64,000 nt of DNA, from positions 248,001-312,000 of the forward strand of contig NZ_FMIX01000003.1 in the NCBI RefSeq assembly GCF_900095845.1. The letters are read 5' to 3'. The stretch's first letter is position 1. Every line of letters begins with the position of its first letter. The notes beneath the pieces were generated by a model. The model made no database searches, was not told the origin of the DNA, and saw only the letters and a program-made list of their open reading frames with translations. Below, piece after piece: positions 8,038 to 17,376 of this stretch. The translations under genes were made by a program, and so were the position numbers. Origin of the DNA: Streptococcus timonensis (lineage in GTDB: Bacteria; Bacillota; Bacilli; Lactobacillales; Streptococcaceae).

Positions 8038-8553
8038 TTATTTACGAAAGGCATCAAGGATATAGGTGAAACCAACAATTAAAAATGCAAAGGCAACGAC
8101 ATAAACGACAAAGACACTTGTAGCTACTGGATTGAACAAAATCACTAGACCTAGTAAAAATGCAAGCAACGCTATCCACATGATATGGTTGCCAATAATA
8201 GGGAAAATCAATCCCAGACGATTGCCTTTAAAGAAAACTATAATGGCTTCTACAATTAACCAAATCCCTAAAATAATTGGAATGACAACTGGCAGCGTCA
8301 CAAAGCCATAGGCAACGAGGTAAAGAGCTAAGAGAAGATTAACAATCCCTTGGAAAAGATGAGCTGGTGAGCGAAGCTCTTTTGGTACAGAGAAATAGCC
8401 TAAAATAGCTGCTATGGAAGCAACCAGTAAACCAAATGAAATCCACCAGCTGTAAGCAACAAGATTAGCTACTGGGTCTGTAAATAGAAAGAGTGCTAAA
8501 AGGACAAAAATAACTCCTGCAAGGAATAGCGATAAACGATTAGAAAATTTCAT
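8038..8553 (-). CDS. HdeD-like (DUF308) membrane protein
   Basis: 171 residues with six hydrophobic segments in pairs, the DUF308/HdeD arrangement (acid-resistance protein family in enteric bacteria; role in streptococci unknown). It lies alone between the decayed and the intact tRNA-Lys. Its transcript probably ends at the AGCTG/CAGCT hairpin near 7989-8014. The N-terminal half of the 429-aa protein at 5379 is of the same fold, so the two may be distant paralogues. Its position between duplicated tRNA copies raises the possibility that it arrived with, or was trapped by, an integrated element. Confidence 0.85.
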   Translation of the reverse strand: MKFSNRLSLFLAGVIFVLLALFLFTDPVANLVAYSWWISFGLLVASIAAILGYFSVPKELRSPAHLFQGIVNLLLALYLVAYGFVTLPVVIPIILGIWLIVEAIIVFFKGNRLGLIFPIIGNHIMWIALLAFLLGLVILFNPVATSVFVVYVVAFAFLIVGFTYILDAFRK

Positions 8554-8824
8554 TTCAAGACCATCCTGTTATATAGTATAGTTTAATAGTAAAAATATTA
8601 TACACCTTTTTAGAGGAAATATCAATAAACTAAATGGAAAATTTGGAAGTTTCAGTCTGATTCATGAAAAGAAAATCAGTTTTTATTATTTTGAAAATAA
8701 AAAGAGAAGATAAAATTTGTCTTCTCTACATGAAAATATTGTATGGCATCAAAGCAAAAGTAACTGGCTTTACACTATTTGTTAAGATGTAATTTGATTC
8801 AAAAAGAAAAGATAGATTTAAAAG

Positions 8825-8846
8825 TGGGGCAAATGATGGGGCAAAT
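8825..8846 (+). repeat. 12-bp-period direct repeat next to tRNA-Lys
   Basis: TGGGGCAAAT occurs at 8825-8834 and again at 8837-8846. A repeat of the same period and similar composition (TTCACCCCA twice) directly follows the integrase gene at 63702-63722. I take this as the trace of an integrase end beside the tRNA attachment site; the integrase itself is gone. No gene was found in the surrounding 8554-8903. Confidence 0.45.
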
Positions 8847-8865
8847 CAGTTACAGACAAGCAAAA

Positions 8866-8886
8866 AAGCCTTGTAAATCAAGGCTT
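8866..8886 (-). terminator. Terminator of the 6S/tRNA-Lys unit
   Basis: AAGCCTTG-N5-CAAGGCTT with a run of A on the plus-strand left side, giving a U-tract for minus-strand transcripts. It lies just beyond the tRNA 3' end. Confidence 0.75.
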
Positions 8887-8903
8887 CTTCCTGTTGATTT
8901 AGA

Positions 8904-8976
8904 TGCCCCCTGCAGGACTCGAACCTGCGACCCATAGATTAAGAGTCTACTGCTCTACCAACTGAGCTAAGGAGGC
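8904..8976 (-). tRNA. tRNA-Lys (anticodon CTT)
   Basis: The minus strand folds as a complete cloverleaf: acceptor GCCTCCT/AGGGGGC (one T-G pair), D-arm GCTC/GAGC, anticodon stem GTAGA/TCTAT with loop CTCTTAA (anticodon CTT), T-arm GCAGG/CCTGC, discriminator A. CCA is not encoded. It directly follows the 6S RNA on the same strand and is followed by a terminator. Its 3' half is a plausible integration target, given the neighbouring repeat and the decayed copy at 7903. Confidence 0.93.
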
Positions 8977-8983
8977 AAATAAA

Positions 8984-9170
8984 AAGCTGTATTGGTGCCG
9001 AAACTTCACGGTTTGTATTGAACCCGCGCAATTAAGCAGGTGGGCAACTCGCTCTAACTGAAGCTGTTTCCGTGTGAGACGGCCTACATGCTGTTAGAAG
9101 ACTTTTGTTTCCCTAATAATACAAAAAATAGTCGGTCAACACTTAAATGTGAAGTCGTACACCACAGCGT
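8984..9170 (-). ncRNA. ssrS: 6S RNA
   Basis: On the minus strand the two ends of this ~187-nt stretch pair: GCTGT, GGTG and ACTTCAC near the 5' end match GTGAAGT, CACC and ACAGC near the 3' end, giving the long closing stem of 6S RNA, with a largely open centre between. A TATAAT box (complement of 9178-9183) sits just upstream. Location beside rarA is the conserved Firmicute position (Bacillus has the 6S-1 gene next to yrvN/rarA). 6S RNA binds and titrates vegetative RNA polymerase. Exact ends are estimated. Confidence 0.8.
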
Positions 9171-9238
9171 TTCTATGATTATATGATACCACTTTTTCAA
9201 AAAAAATCAAGGGAAAATTAAAAATTTTGAAAAGGATT

Positions 9239-10510
9239 TCATAAGTTTCGTAATTTATCAATGGTTTCCTTGCGTTGAGCCAGGGCCCGTTCGTATTTTC
9301 CACTATCTTCTGGAGAAAAGTAGTGGTGGTCACGGATTTTTTCTGGTAGGTATTCTTGCTTGACCCAGTGACCAGGATAATTATGTGGATAGAGATAATT
9401 TTGGGCGTTACCTAATTCCTTGCTGCCGCTATAATGTCCATCTCTCAAGTGACGTGGAATCGGCAGATGCCCCGATGTTTTTAGGTCAGACAAGGCCTTA
9501 TCTATAGCCACGTAGGCTGAGTTGGATTTTGGAGAAAGGGCCAAATCAATCACAACATTGGCAATGAGGATGCGGGCTTCGGGGAATCCAATCCTCTGTG
9601 CTGCATCCAAAGCAGTTACGGTATGAATCTGAGCTTCGGGATTGGCTAAGCCGATATCTTCATAAGCAATCACAGTCAAACGACGAGCTAGGCTAGGAAG
9701 GTCACCCGCCTCTATCAAGCGAGCAGCATAGTGGAGACTAGCATCGACATCGGATCCACGGATGGATTTTTGCAGGGCAGATAGAACATCATAGTGTCCG
9801 TCTCCATCCTTGTCCATAGTGATGTAGTTTCTCTGAAGACTATTTTCCATGATGTCGAGCGTAATGTGACGGACACCATCATCATTTTCTGGAGTGGAGA
9901 GAACTGCCAAATCAAGCGAATTGAAGGCAGAACGGAGATCTCCATTGGTAGATGTTGCGATAAAATCAAGGGCATCATCATCTAACTCAACAGGGAAATC
10001 AAAGCCTCGTTCAGGGTCAGTCAGGGCGATTTGAATGGCTCCTTTAACATCTTGGTTAGATAAGGGATCCAACTCAAAAATCTGAACACGACTGCGGATG
10101 GCTGGAGTGACAGAAAAGAAAGGATTTTCAGTTGTCGCCCCGATCATGATGACTAGACCACTTTCTAAGAGAGGAAGGAGGAAGTCTTGTTTCGTCTTGT
10201 CAAGACGATGAATCTCATCTAGTAGCAGTACAAGGCCACCTGAGAATTTAGCTTCCTCAGCGATTTCTTGGAGACGTTTTTTACTATCAACAGTGGCATT
10301 GAAGGTCCGAAAAGCATACTTGGTCGTTCCAGCGATGGCCGAGGCAATACTGGTTTTACCAATTCCTGGAGGTCCGTAGAGGATCATAGAGGATAGGCGA
10401 TTGGCTTCCACCATACGGCGGATAATCTTGCCAGGTCCAACTAGATGCTCCTGACCGATGACCTGGTCGATGGTTTTGGGGCGCATACGAAGCGCGAGAT
10501 TGTCTGGCAT
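9239..10510 (-). CDS. rarA: Replication-associated recombination protein A (AAA+ ATPase)
   Basis: 423 residues from the ATG at 10510 (reads MPDNLALRMRPK), chosen over a start 18 bases upstream because AGAAAGGA is correctly spaced. Walker A GPPGIGKT is at about 46-53, Walker B LLLDEIHRL near 101-108, then sensor regions and the C-terminal tetramerisation/MgsA domain with YEDIGLANPEA and GARILIANV-like signatures. RarA acts at stalled replication forks and is related to clamp loaders. Full family length. The 6S RNA gene follows on the same strand. Confidence 0.95.
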   Translation of the reverse strand: MPDNLALRMRPKTIDQVIGQEHLVGPGKIIRRMVEANRLSSMILYGPPGIGKTSIASAIAGTTKYAFRTFNATVDSKKRLQEIAEEAKFSGGLVLLLDEIHRLDKTKQDFLLPLLESGLVIMIGATTENPFFSVTPAIRSRVQIFELDPLSNQDVKGAIQIALTDPERGFDFPVELDDDALDFIATSTNGDLRSAFNSLDLAVLSTPENDDGVRHITLDIMENSLQRNYITMDKDGDGHYDVLSALQKSIRGSDVDASLHYAARLIEAGDLPSLARRLTVIAYEDIGLANPEAQIHTVTALDAAQRIGFPEARILIANVVIDLALSPKSNSAYVAIDKALSDLKTSGHLPIPRHLRDGHYSGSKELGNAQNYLYPHNYPGHWVKQEYLPEKIRDHHYFSPEDSGKYERALAQRKETIDKLRNL

Positions 10511-10625
10511 AGCAGTCCTTTCTAACATGGATTTTCTGATACGAATGTGGTAAGATGGTAGTATCTATTTTAGCATATTTCCGAGTATTCGGGGCGATTG
10601 AAGAGTCGTATAGAAAGAGGACAAA

Positions 10626-11096
10626 ATGGCAGCATATGGATTTTTAGATGTTTTACAAGAAGAGTTGGATAAGAACTTTCCTTTTGATTATGAGATTAGC
10701 TGGGACAAGCGCAATCATGCGGTTGAAGTGAGTTTTCTATTAGAGGCACAAAATGCTGCAGGGGTGGAGATGTTAGATAAAGACGGAGAGGTTTCGTCAG
10801 ATGATATCCTTTTTGAAGAAGCGGTACTTTTTTACAACCCTGCCAAGTCAACTGTTAATGAAGAAGACTATCTCACGGTCATCCCTTACCTGCCGAAGAA
10901 AGGTTTTTCTCGTGAATTTTTAGCTTATTTTGCGCTATTCCTTAAAGATACTGCAGAGGTTGGACTAGATGCCCTCATGGACTTTTTGGAAGACCCAGAA
11001 GCAGAAGAATTCGTCATGGAATGGAACCAAGAAGTCTTTGAAGAAGGGAAAGTCGGTTTGGAAGAAGGAGAATTTTACCCTTATCCGAGATATTAG
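10626..11096 (+). CDS. DUF3013 family protein
   Basis: 156 residues, acidic, soluble, no membrane segment. It begins MAAYGFLDVLQEEL and has the WDKRNHAVEVSF stretch I associate with DUF3013, a family nearly confined to streptococci and relatives with no known function. An AGAAAGAGGAC binding site precedes the ATG. It opens a co-directional run (Nudix, GIY-YIG, prmA, rsmE, pepF) with gaps of 1-10 bases or small overlaps, so it is probably the first gene of that operon. Confidence 0.85.
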   Translation: MAAYGFLDVLQEELDKNFPFDYEISWDKRNHAVEVSFLLEAQNAAGVEMLDKDGEVSSDDILFEEAVLFYNPAKSTVNEEDYLTVIPYLPKKGFSREFLAYFALFLKDTAEVGLDALMDFLEDPEAEEFVMEWNQEVFEEGKVGLEEGEFYPYPRY

Positions 11097-11105
11097 GAGT
11101 CCAGC

Positions 11106-11549
11106 ATGGAAATAGAAGTTACTGATTTCCAAGGTTGTAAGATTGCCCTCTTTTGTGGAGATAAGCTATTGACCATCTTGCGTGATGACAAGGAAAATAT
11201 CCATTGGCCCAATATGTGGGAGTTGCCAGGTGGTGGTCGTGAAGGGAGCGAAAGTCCTTTAGAGTGCGCAGCGCGTGAAGTTTATGAGGAACTGGGAATT
11301 CATTTAAATGAAAACTGCCTGCTCTGGAGCAAGGTTTATCCCAGCATGCTCTTTGAAGGTCGGCAGTCTGTCTTTATGGTCGGGCAACTAAGTCAAGAAC
11401 TGTTTGACAGTATCATCTTTGGAGATGAAGGGCAAGCCTATAAACTGATGAACATTGAGGAATTTTTGACATCCAGTCAAGTAGTTCCGCAGTTGCAGGG
11501 TAGATTGAGGGATTATTTGGAGGGAAGTAAGGTAGATGCCAAATCGTAG
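11106..11549 (+). CDS. Nudix hydrolase
   Basis: 147 residues with a complete Nudix box at about 42-64 (GG-x4-SES-x-LECAAREVYEELG), the signature that binds Mg2+ and cleaves nucleoside diphosphate-linked substrates. Flanking strands fit the MutT-like fold. Substrate cannot be predicted; house-cleaning of damaged nucleotides is the usual guess. The gene starts 9 bases after DUF3013 behind TTAGGAG, and its end overlaps the GIY-YIG gene by 14 bases, implying translational coupling. Confidence 0.9.
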   Translation: MEIEVTDFQGCKIALFCGDKLLTILRDDKENIHWPNMWELPGGGREGSESPLECAAREVYEELGIHLNENCLLWSKVYPSMLFEGRQSVFMVGQLSQELFDSIIFGDEGQAYKLMNIEEFLTSSQVVPQLQGRLRDYLEGSKVDAKS

Positions 11550-12435
11550 TAAGAATATCAATATGTTTCTCATGGATGGAGAAGTTACTGGGATAATTAA
11601 ATGTACCTTGTCGAATTGGACAGGGGTGATTTATAAAATTCCTCGAATTCAATTGGCAGATTTAAAATCACGTGATGAAATGAAGCAAAGCGGCATTTAT
11701 TTCCTATTTGGTCGTAATGAGGATAAGCAAAAGGATGTTACCTACATCGGGCAGGCGACGAATCGCAAAAATGGTGAAGGTGTCCTTTTACGTGTTCAGG
11801 AACATACTCGTGACAACCATGCAGATTATTTTAATGATGCCATTATTTTGACGACGCAGAATAACTCCTTTGGACCCACGGAAATTAGTTATTTGGAAAA
11901 TAAATTTACACAACTAGCAAAGGACGCGGGGCGCTTCATTGTAAAAAATGGGAATGAGCCCAATTCTGGGAATGTAACAGAAGAAAAGCAATCTGAGTTG
12001 GATGAGGTTGTAGAAAATACTTTGATGATTGTAGGAACCTTAGGGTACCGACTGTTTGTTCCTATGACTAAGAAAACAGGTCAGAATATTTCTGATGATA
12101 ATTTAGCTTATCTTTATCTAAAGCGAAAAACCAAGAAATCAAATAGAACGATCGAAGCAATCTGTGAACATACTTCAGAAGGGTTTGTTGTTTTAGAAGG
12201 AAGTCAAGTGGATGTGGTTGATTCATCCGCGATACCAGCAAGCCTAAAAGAATTGCGTAAAGAGTTAATCAAAACAAATATGATTAAAGATGGTGTTTTA
12301 CAAGAAAAACAACTGTTCTCCAGTCCATCTTATGCAGCTGCTTTTGTGCTAGGAATGAATACGAATGGACGAACGGATTGGAAAAATAAGGACGGCAAGA
12401 CTTTAAAAGAATTAGAAGAAACAATGGATTGTTAA
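11536..12435 (+). CDS. GIY-YIG domain protein
   Basis: 299 residues. The region around residues 53-75 reads [10 protein letters not shown] followed by [10 protein letters not shown], the paired GIY and YIG strands of the GIY-YIG nuclease fold, and an Arg follows in LLRVQEH. The long C-terminal half (DUF4357-like composition near the end, with [22 protein letters not shown]) resembles a module found in phage and restriction-associated proteins. Nuclease activity is plausible but untested. It is embedded in a conserved housekeeping operon, so it is probably a stable chromosomal gene. Confidence 0.82.
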   Translation: MPNRSKNINMFLMDGEVTGIIKCTLSNWTGVIYKIPRIQLADLKSRDEMKQSGIYFLFGRNEDKQKDVTYIGQATNRKNGEGVLLRVQEHTRDNHADYFNDAIILTTQNNSFGPTEISYLENKFTQLAKDAGRFIVKNGNEPNSGNVTEEKQSELDEVVENTLMIVGTLGYRLFVPMTKKTGQNISDDNLAYLYLKRKTKKSNRTIEAICEHTSEGFVVLEGSQVDVVDSSAIPASLKELRKELIKTNMIKDGVLQEKQLFSSPSYAAAFVLGMNTNGRTDWKNKDGKTLKELEETMDC

Positions 12436-12445
12436 GGAGAATCAG

Positions 12446-13396
12446 ATGGAAACATGGCAAGAGTTAAAAGTTACAGTGAAGCGTGAGGGTGAGGAACTAG
12501 TCTCCAACCTCTTGATCGAGTTAGGTGCCCAAGGTGTTGCGATTGAAGACAGTATGGACTATGTGGGAAATGTCGATCGATTCGGTGAGATTTTCCCAGA
12601 GGTCGAGCAACAAGAAGAAATCGTGGTGACCGCCTACTACCCTGATACGATTGATGTATCGGCAGTTGAAGTGGATTTGCAGAATCGTTTATCGGAATTG
12701 ACAGACTTTATGGATTTGGGAGAGGTCAAGATGGGGACGAGTGCCTTGGCTGAGGAAGACTGGGCTGACAACTGGAAGAAATACTATGAACCAGCTCGCA
12801 TCACTCATGACTTGACCATCGTGCCATCATGGACGGACTACGAGGCTACTGCTGGAGAAAAGATTATCAAGTTGGATCCTGGTATGGCATTTGGAACTGG
12901 AACTCACCCTACGACCAAGATGAGTCTTTTTGCCTTGGAGCAGGTTCTTCGTGGTGGTGAGACAGTGCTAGATGTGGGGACAGGCTCAGGTGTCCTTTCT
13001 ATTGCCAGCTCGCTTCTAGGTGCCAAGGAAATCTTCGCCTATGACCTCGATGATGTAGCAGTTCGTGTGGCTCAGGAAAATATTGAACTCAATCCTGGCA
13101 TGGAAAACATCCATGTAGCCCCAGGTGATTTGCTCAAGGGCGTGGAGATTGAGGCAGATGTCATCGTGGCCAATATTTTGGCGGATATCCTCATTCATCT
13201 GACGGATGATGCTTATCACTTGGTTAAAGACGAAGGTTATCTCATCATGAGTGGGATTATCAAGGACAAGTGGGATATGGTACGTGAATCAGCAGAAACA
13301 GCTGGATTTTTCCTTGAAATCCACATGATTCAAGGGGAGTGGAATGCCTGTGTCTTCAAGAAAACCAAGGATATCTCTGGAGTGATTGGAGGCTAG
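12446..13396 (+). CDS. prmA: Ribosomal protein L11 methyltransferase
   Basis: 316 residues matching PrmA: N-terminal substrate-recognition domain (about 1-60), a linker with [14 protein letters not shown], then a Rossmann-like methyltransferase fold with SAM-binding LDVGTGSG at 175-182 and the catalytic-loop NILAD near 243. It trimethylates amino groups of L11 using S-adenosylmethionine. GGAGAATCAG precedes the start, and rsmE begins one base after its stop, a pairing conserved across Firmicutes. Confidence 0.96.
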   Translation: METWQELKVTVKREGEELVSNLLIELGAQGVAIEDSMDYVGNVDRFGEIFPEVEQQEEIVVTAYYPDTIDVSAVEVDLQNRLSELTDFMDLGEVKMGTSALAEEDWADNWKKYYEPARITHDLTIVPSWTDYEATAGEKIIKLDPGMAFGTGTHPTTKMSLFALEQVLRGGETVLDVGTGSGVLSIASSLLGAKEIFAYDLDDVAVRVAQENIELNPGMENIHVAPGDLLKGVEIEADVIVANILADILIHLTDDAYHLVKDEGYLIMSGIIKDKWDMVRESAETAGFFLEIHMIQGEWNACVFKKTKDISGVIGG

Positions 13397-13397
13397 A

Positions 13398-14141
13398 ATG
13401 CAACAGTATTTTGTAAAAGGTTTGGCTAGCTCACCTGTGACTATTGAGGACAAGGAAACCAGCAAGCACATGTTTCAGGTTATGCGCTTGAAAGAAGAAG
13501 ATGAAGTGACATTGGTCTTTGATGATGGCATTAAGCGTTTGGCGCGTGTGGTAAATGTAGAGGCTCGTCAGTTTGAGGTAATTGAGGAATTAGCTGACAA
13601 TGTAGAACTGCCAGTCCAAGTAACCATCGCATCAGGCTTTCCCAAGGGAGACAAGCTAGAATTCATCACTCAAAAAGTGACGGAGTTGGGTGCTAGTCAG
13701 ATTTGGGGCTTCCCCGCGGACTGGTCCGTTGCCAAATGGGATGGCAAGAAATTGGGCAAAAAGGTTGAGAAGTTAGAAAAAATTACCCTTGGTGCAGCTG
13801 AGCAAAGCAAGCGCAATCTGGTACCAGGTATCAAGTTGTTTGAGAAAAAGGCAGACTTTCTCGCACAACTTGACCAGTTTGACCGCATCGTAGTGGCCTA
13901 TGAAGAGTCGGCCAAAGAAGGTGAATCAGCTGCACTTATTCAAGCTGTCGCTGATCTTGAAAAAGGAGCCAAACTGCTCTTTATCTTTGGACCAGAAGGT
14001 GGTCTTTCGCCTGCGGAAATCGAAAGTTTTACAGCCAAAGGCGCAATTCTTGCAGGCCTTGGACCTCGCATTTTGCGAGCAGAAACAGCGCCACTTTATG
14101 CTCTATCAGCCATTAGTGTTTTGCTAGAATTAAAGAAATAA
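13398..14141 (+). CDS. rsmE: 16S rRNA (uracil-1498-N3) methyltransferase
   Basis: 247 residues from the ATG at 13398 (MQQYFVKG), preferred over an upstream TTG because GGAGG at 13388-13393 is correctly spaced. It has the RsmE plan: a PUA-like N-terminal domain and a SPOUT methyltransferase domain with the knot motifs FGPEGGLSPAE and LGPRILRAETAP near the C-terminus. It methylates U1498 of 16S rRNA. Coupled to prmA. Confidence 0.96.
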   Translation: MQQYFVKGLASSPVTIEDKETSKHMFQVMRLKEEDEVTLVFDDGIKRLARVVNVEARQFEVIEELADNVELPVQVTIASGFPKGDKLEFITQKVTELGASQIWGFPADWSVAKWDGKKLGKKVEKLEKITLGAAEQSKRNLVPGIKLFEKKADFLAQLDQFDRIVVAYEESAKEGESAALIQAVADLEKGAKLLFIFGPEGGLSPAEIESFTAKGAILAGLGPRILRAETAPLYALSAISVLLELKK

Positions 14142-14151
14142 GAGGAAAAAC

Positions 14152-15948
14152 ATGGAACAAAAACACCGTTCAGAATTTCCTGAAAAGGAACTTTGGGACT
14201 TGACAGCCTTATATCAAGACCGTGAGGACTTCTTGCGTGCGATTGAAAAGGCGCGTGAAGACATCAATCAATTTAGCCGTGACTACAAGGATAATCTTCA
14301 CACTTTTGAAGATTTTGAAAAGGCCTTTGCAGAATTGGAACAAATCTACATTCAGATGAGTCATATTGGCAACTACGCCTTTATGCCTCAGACGACGGAC
14401 TATAGTAACGAGGATTTTGCCAATATCGCCCAAGCTGGGATGGACTTCGAGACAGATGCCAGTGTAGCCTTGACCTTCTTTGACGACGCCTTGGTGGCAG
14501 CAGACGAGGAAGTCTTGGACCGTTTGGGTGAATTGCCTCACTTGACAGCAGCTATTCGTCAGGCCAAAATCAAAAAAGCCCATTATCTAGGGGCTGATGT
14601 AGAGAAGGCCTTGACTAATCTTGGCGAAGTTTTCTACAGTCCACAGGATATTTACACCAAGATGCGAGCTGGGGATTTCGAAATGGCTGACTTTGAAGTC
14701 CATGGAAAAACCTACAAAAACAGTTTTGTGACCTATGAAAATTTCTACCAAAATCACGAAGACGCTGAAGTCCGTGAAAAATCTTTCCGTTCTTTCTCAG
14801 AAGGACTACGTAAGCACCAAAATACAGCTGCGGCAGCCTACCTTGCTCAGGTCAAGTCTGAAAAATTGTTGGCAGATATGAAAGGTTATGACTCAGTATT
14901 TGACTATCTTTTAGCTGAGCAGGAAGTAGACCGTGCCATGTTTGACCGCCAGATTGACCTCATCATGAAGGACTTTGCGCCAGTTGCCCAGAGATACCTC
15001 AAGCATGTTGCCAAGGTCAATGGTCTTGAAAAGATGACATTTGCAGACTGGAAATTGGACTTGGATAGCGCTCTTAACCCAGAGGTTAGCATTGATGATG
15101 CTTACGATTTGGTCATGAAATCAGTCGCACCATTGGGTCAAGAATACAGTCAAGAAATTGCTCGTTACCAAGAAGAGCGCTGGGTTGACTTTGCCGCTAA
15201 TAGTGGCAAGGATTCTGGTGGGTATGCAGCTGATCCCTACCGTGTGCATCCATATGTCCTCATGAGCTGGACAGGTCGTTTGAGTGATGTTTATACCTTG
15301 ATTCATGAAATCGGGCATTCCGGTCAATTTATCTTTTCGGATAACCATCAGAGTTACTTCAACGCCCACATGTCGACCTACTATGTCGAAGCACCATCAA
15401 CCTTCAATGAATTGCTTTTAAGTGATTACCTAGAAAACCAGTCTGATAATCCACGCCAGAAACGCTTTGCCCTTGCTCATCGGTTGACAGATACCTATTT
15501 CCATAACTTCATCACTCACCTCTTGGAAGCAGCCTTCCAGCGTAAGGTCTATACACTCATCGAAGAAGGAGAAACCTTTGGAGCAAGCAAACTTAATAGT
15601 ATTATGAAGGAAGTCTTGACTGACTTCTGGGGAGATGCTATTGAGATTGACGACGATGCGGCCTTGACTTGGATGCGCCAAGCTCACTACTACATGGGCT
15701 TATATAGCTACACCTACTCAGCTGGCCTAGTCATCTCGACAGCTGGATACCTCCATCTTAAAAACTCTGAGAATGGAGCTAGAGACTGGCTCAATCTCCT
15801 CAAATCTGGAGGTAGCAAGACACCGCTTGAGTCAGCAATGATCATCGGAGCAGATATTTCAACGGATAAACCACTTCGTGATACCATTCAGTTCTTGTCT
15901 GATACAGTTGATCAGATTATAGCCTATAGCACTGAATTGGGCGAGTAA
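14152..15948 (+). CDS. pepF: Oligoendopeptidase F (M3 zinc metallopeptidase)
   Basis: 598 residues, the usual PepF length. The zinc motif HEIGH lies at 385-389 (H385, E386, H389), with the third ligand expected in the following FNELLLSDY region. No signal peptide, so a cytoplasmic enzyme that trims peptides of about 7-17 residues. It starts 10 bases after rsmE behind AGAGGAAAAA. A copy of its last 68 bases is found at 17377-17444, downstream of two inserted genes. Confidence 0.95.
   Translation: MEQKHRSEFPEKELWDLTALYQDREDFLRAIEKAREDINQFSRDYKDNLHTFEDFEKAFAELEQIYIQMSHIGNYAFMPQTTDYSNEDFANIAQAGMDFETDASVALTFFDDALVAADEEVLDRLGELPHLTAAIRQAKIKKAHYLGADVEKALTNLGEVFYSPQDIYTKMRAGDFEMADFEVHGKTYKNSFVTYENFYQNHEDAEVREKSFRSFSEGLRKHQNTAAAAYLAQVKSEKLLADMKGYDSVFDYLLAEQEVDRAMFDRQIDLIMKDFAPVAQRYLKHVAKVNGLEKMTFADWKLDLDSALNPEVSIDDAYDLVMKSVAPLGQEYSQEIARYQEERWVDFAANSGKDSGGYAADPYRVHPYVLMSWTGRLSDVYTLIHEIGHSGQFIFSDNHQSYFNAHMSTYYVEAPSTFNELLLSDYLENQSDNPRQKRFALAHRLTDTYFHNFITHLLEAAFQRKVYTLIEEGETFGASKLNSIMKEVLTDFWGDAIEIDDDAALTWMRQAHYYMGLYSYTYSAGLVISTAGYLHLKNSENGARDWLNLLKSGGSKTPLESAMIIGADISTDKPLRDTIQFLSDTVDQIIAYSTELGE
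15881..15948 (+). repeat. pepF 3' end, copy 1 of a 68-bp direct repeat
   Basis: The final 68 bases of pepF. The same sequence occurs at 17377-17444 with about eight mismatches, including the stop codon position. The two copies bracket the excalibur and thioredoxin-like genes. Confidence 0.8.
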
Positions 15949-15976
15949 AGGAATAGGTAGATTTTAGGAGACTAAT

Positions 15977-16831
15977 ATGAATAGAATCAAAAAATGGCTG
16001 GAACAAAATCCCCAAAGAATACTTTTTATCAAAATTGGTTTAATCTTGTTGGGCATTATTTTATTAATTGCTTTCCCTACTCTCTATCTTGTTTTGAGCG
16101 GAATTGGTATTTGGTATTTTGTAAAGAAAGTACCAGATATTCGAAAAAGAAATCTAATGATAGGACTTTTCGTTGTTAGTATTTTTGTAGTTTCTTTCCA
16201 AACTCCAACAGTTACAAAGAAAAGTTCATCTTCTCAATCTAAAACTAAGCAGACTGCGGCATCTACTTCTTCGATAGCTTCAACAAATTCAACAAGAGAT
16301 ACCTCATCTAGTATAGAAGAGGCAAAACGAGTTGAAGAAGAGAGAAAAGCTAAAGAAAAAGCAGAAGAAGAGAGAAAAGCAAAAGAAAAAGCAGAAGAAG
16401 AGAGAAAAGCTAGGGAAAAAGCAGAAGAAGAGAAAAGAGCTAAGGAAAAGGCAGCAAATGAGTTGCAAAAAAAAGGTGAAGCTTTAGTGAAACAATTGGA
16501 AGAAAGTCAAGATATGAGTCAAGTGAAGTCTGCTAAAGAGATCGTTAATCAGATTGAAAATACTGACAAAAAGACAGAATTGCTTGATAGAATAGCTTCA
16601 GTTGAGTCATTCATTTCTCAAAAAGAAGAAGAGGGAAGAATAGCACGTGAAGCTGAAACCAGAGCCAAAGAACAAGCAGAACAGGCACAAAAGCAACAGC
16701 AGGCTCCAACTCAATCTTTCTATAAAAATTGCAAAGAGGCTCGCGCCGCGGGTGTTACTCCAATTTATCGTGGACAACCAGGTTATGCAAGACATTTAGA
16801 TAGAGATGGAGATGGTATTGCTTGTGAATAA
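15977..16831 (+). CDS. Membrane-anchored coiled-coil protein with excalibur domain
   Basis: 284 residues. Two hydrophobic segments near the N-terminus (about 14-40 and 55-72) are followed by a Ser/Thr-rich linker, a highly charged coiled coil of Glu/Lys/Ala repeats (about 112-165), more helix, and a C-terminal excalibur calcium-binding domain (about 249-284) with paired Cys and the DRDGDGIACE loop that resembles an EF-hand. Probably exposed outside the membrane. The gene lies just behind pepF and overlaps the next gene, and the pepF tail is repeated downstream, so the pair looks like an inserted cassette. Confidence 0.85.
   Translation: MNRIKKWLEQNPQRILFIKIGLILLGIILLIAFPTLYLVLSGIGIWYFVKKVPDIRKRNLMIGLFVVSIFVVSFQTPTVTKKSSSSQSKTKQTAASTSSIASTNSTRDTSSSIEEAKRVEEERKAKEKAEEERKAKEKAEEERKAREKAEEEKRAKEKAANELQKKGEALVKQLEESQDMSQVKSAKEIVNQIENTDKKTELLDRIASVESFISQKEEEGRIAREAETRAKEQAEQAQKQQQAPTQSFYKNCKEARAAGVTPIYRGQPGYARHLDRDGDGIACE
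16334..16453 (+). repeat. Four tandem 30-bp repeats in the coiled coil
   Basis: Four head-to-tail units of 30 bases, each coding ten residues of the type EEERKAKEKA, with the third and fourth diverging slightly. In-frame repeats like this can change number by slippage, altering stalk length. Confidence 0.85.
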
Positions 16832-17267
16832 AAAGTATAGATTGCTTCTCATTCTTTGTTTGTCGTTATTACTGTTTTTATCTTTAATTTGGAAATCTAT
16901 AACGCCATCTGTTCCTACCTCTTATCAGGATGCTATTGAATATACGAAAGTGGTAAATATAAGAGAAATTCGCTCCAAGATAACAAATAATGAAAGCTTT
17001 ATTTTATATATCGGAAGAGAGTCTTGTCCAGATTGTCAACGATTTGCACCAAACTTAGCTGTTGCGATCCAGAAGAGCAATAAAATCGTGTATTATCTTG
17101 ATAATGACTCTAATGAAAAGAGAGAAATTACTGACTTTGCTCACGAAATGAATATTAAAACTGTTCCCAATCTTACATTTTATAAAGATGGGAACAACTA
17201 TAACTATTTAGAAAAAGGCAGTAAAGCAAGTGTTGAGGAAATACTTTCTTTTATTGAAAGTAAATAA
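16806..17267 (+). CDS. Membrane-anchored thioredoxin-like protein
   Basis: 153 residues from the ATG at 16806; a GTG at 16824 is an alternative start with a similar binding site (GGAG at 16808). A basic N-terminus and a hydrophobic anchor (about 11-30) are followed by a thioredoxin fold with active site CPDC (C74, C77) and a cis-Pro in TVPNLTFY. It resembles streptococcal extracytoplasmic thiol oxidoreductases of the bacteriocin-transport-accessory type. It overlaps the excalibur gene by 26 bases, whose domain contains two cysteines that could be its substrate (inference). Confidence 0.82.
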   Translation: MEMVLLVNKKYRLLLILCLSLLLFLSLIWKSITPSVPTSYQDAIEYTKVVNIREIRSKITNNESFILYIGRESCPDCQRFAPNLAVAIQKSNKIVYYLDNDSNEKREITDFAHEMNIKTVPNLTFYKDGNNYNYLEKGSKASVEEILSFIESK

Positions 17268-17376
17268 AACGATAGTATTATTGTTCATAAATCAGAAATG
17301 AAAATACAACTATGACTGTTTATAAGTCACAAAAAGCACCCTGTAGGATCCCCTACACATTTCCTCTGCTTTCGAT

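Noticed and set aside
9136..9333. Minus-strand 65-codon frame between rarA and tRNA-Lys
   Set aside because: It overlaps the rarA 3' end and the 6S RNA promoter and 5' part, and has no binding site.
14209..15687. Several minus-strand frames of 60-124 codons inside pepF
   Set aside because: Shadows of a 598-residue gene with an intact zinc motif; none has protein-like features.
16334..16453. Four tandem 30-bp units looking like a repeat array
   Set aside because: No spacers and no cas genes; the units are in-frame codons of a Glu/Lys/Ala coiled coil. I see no CRISPR array anywhere in the window.
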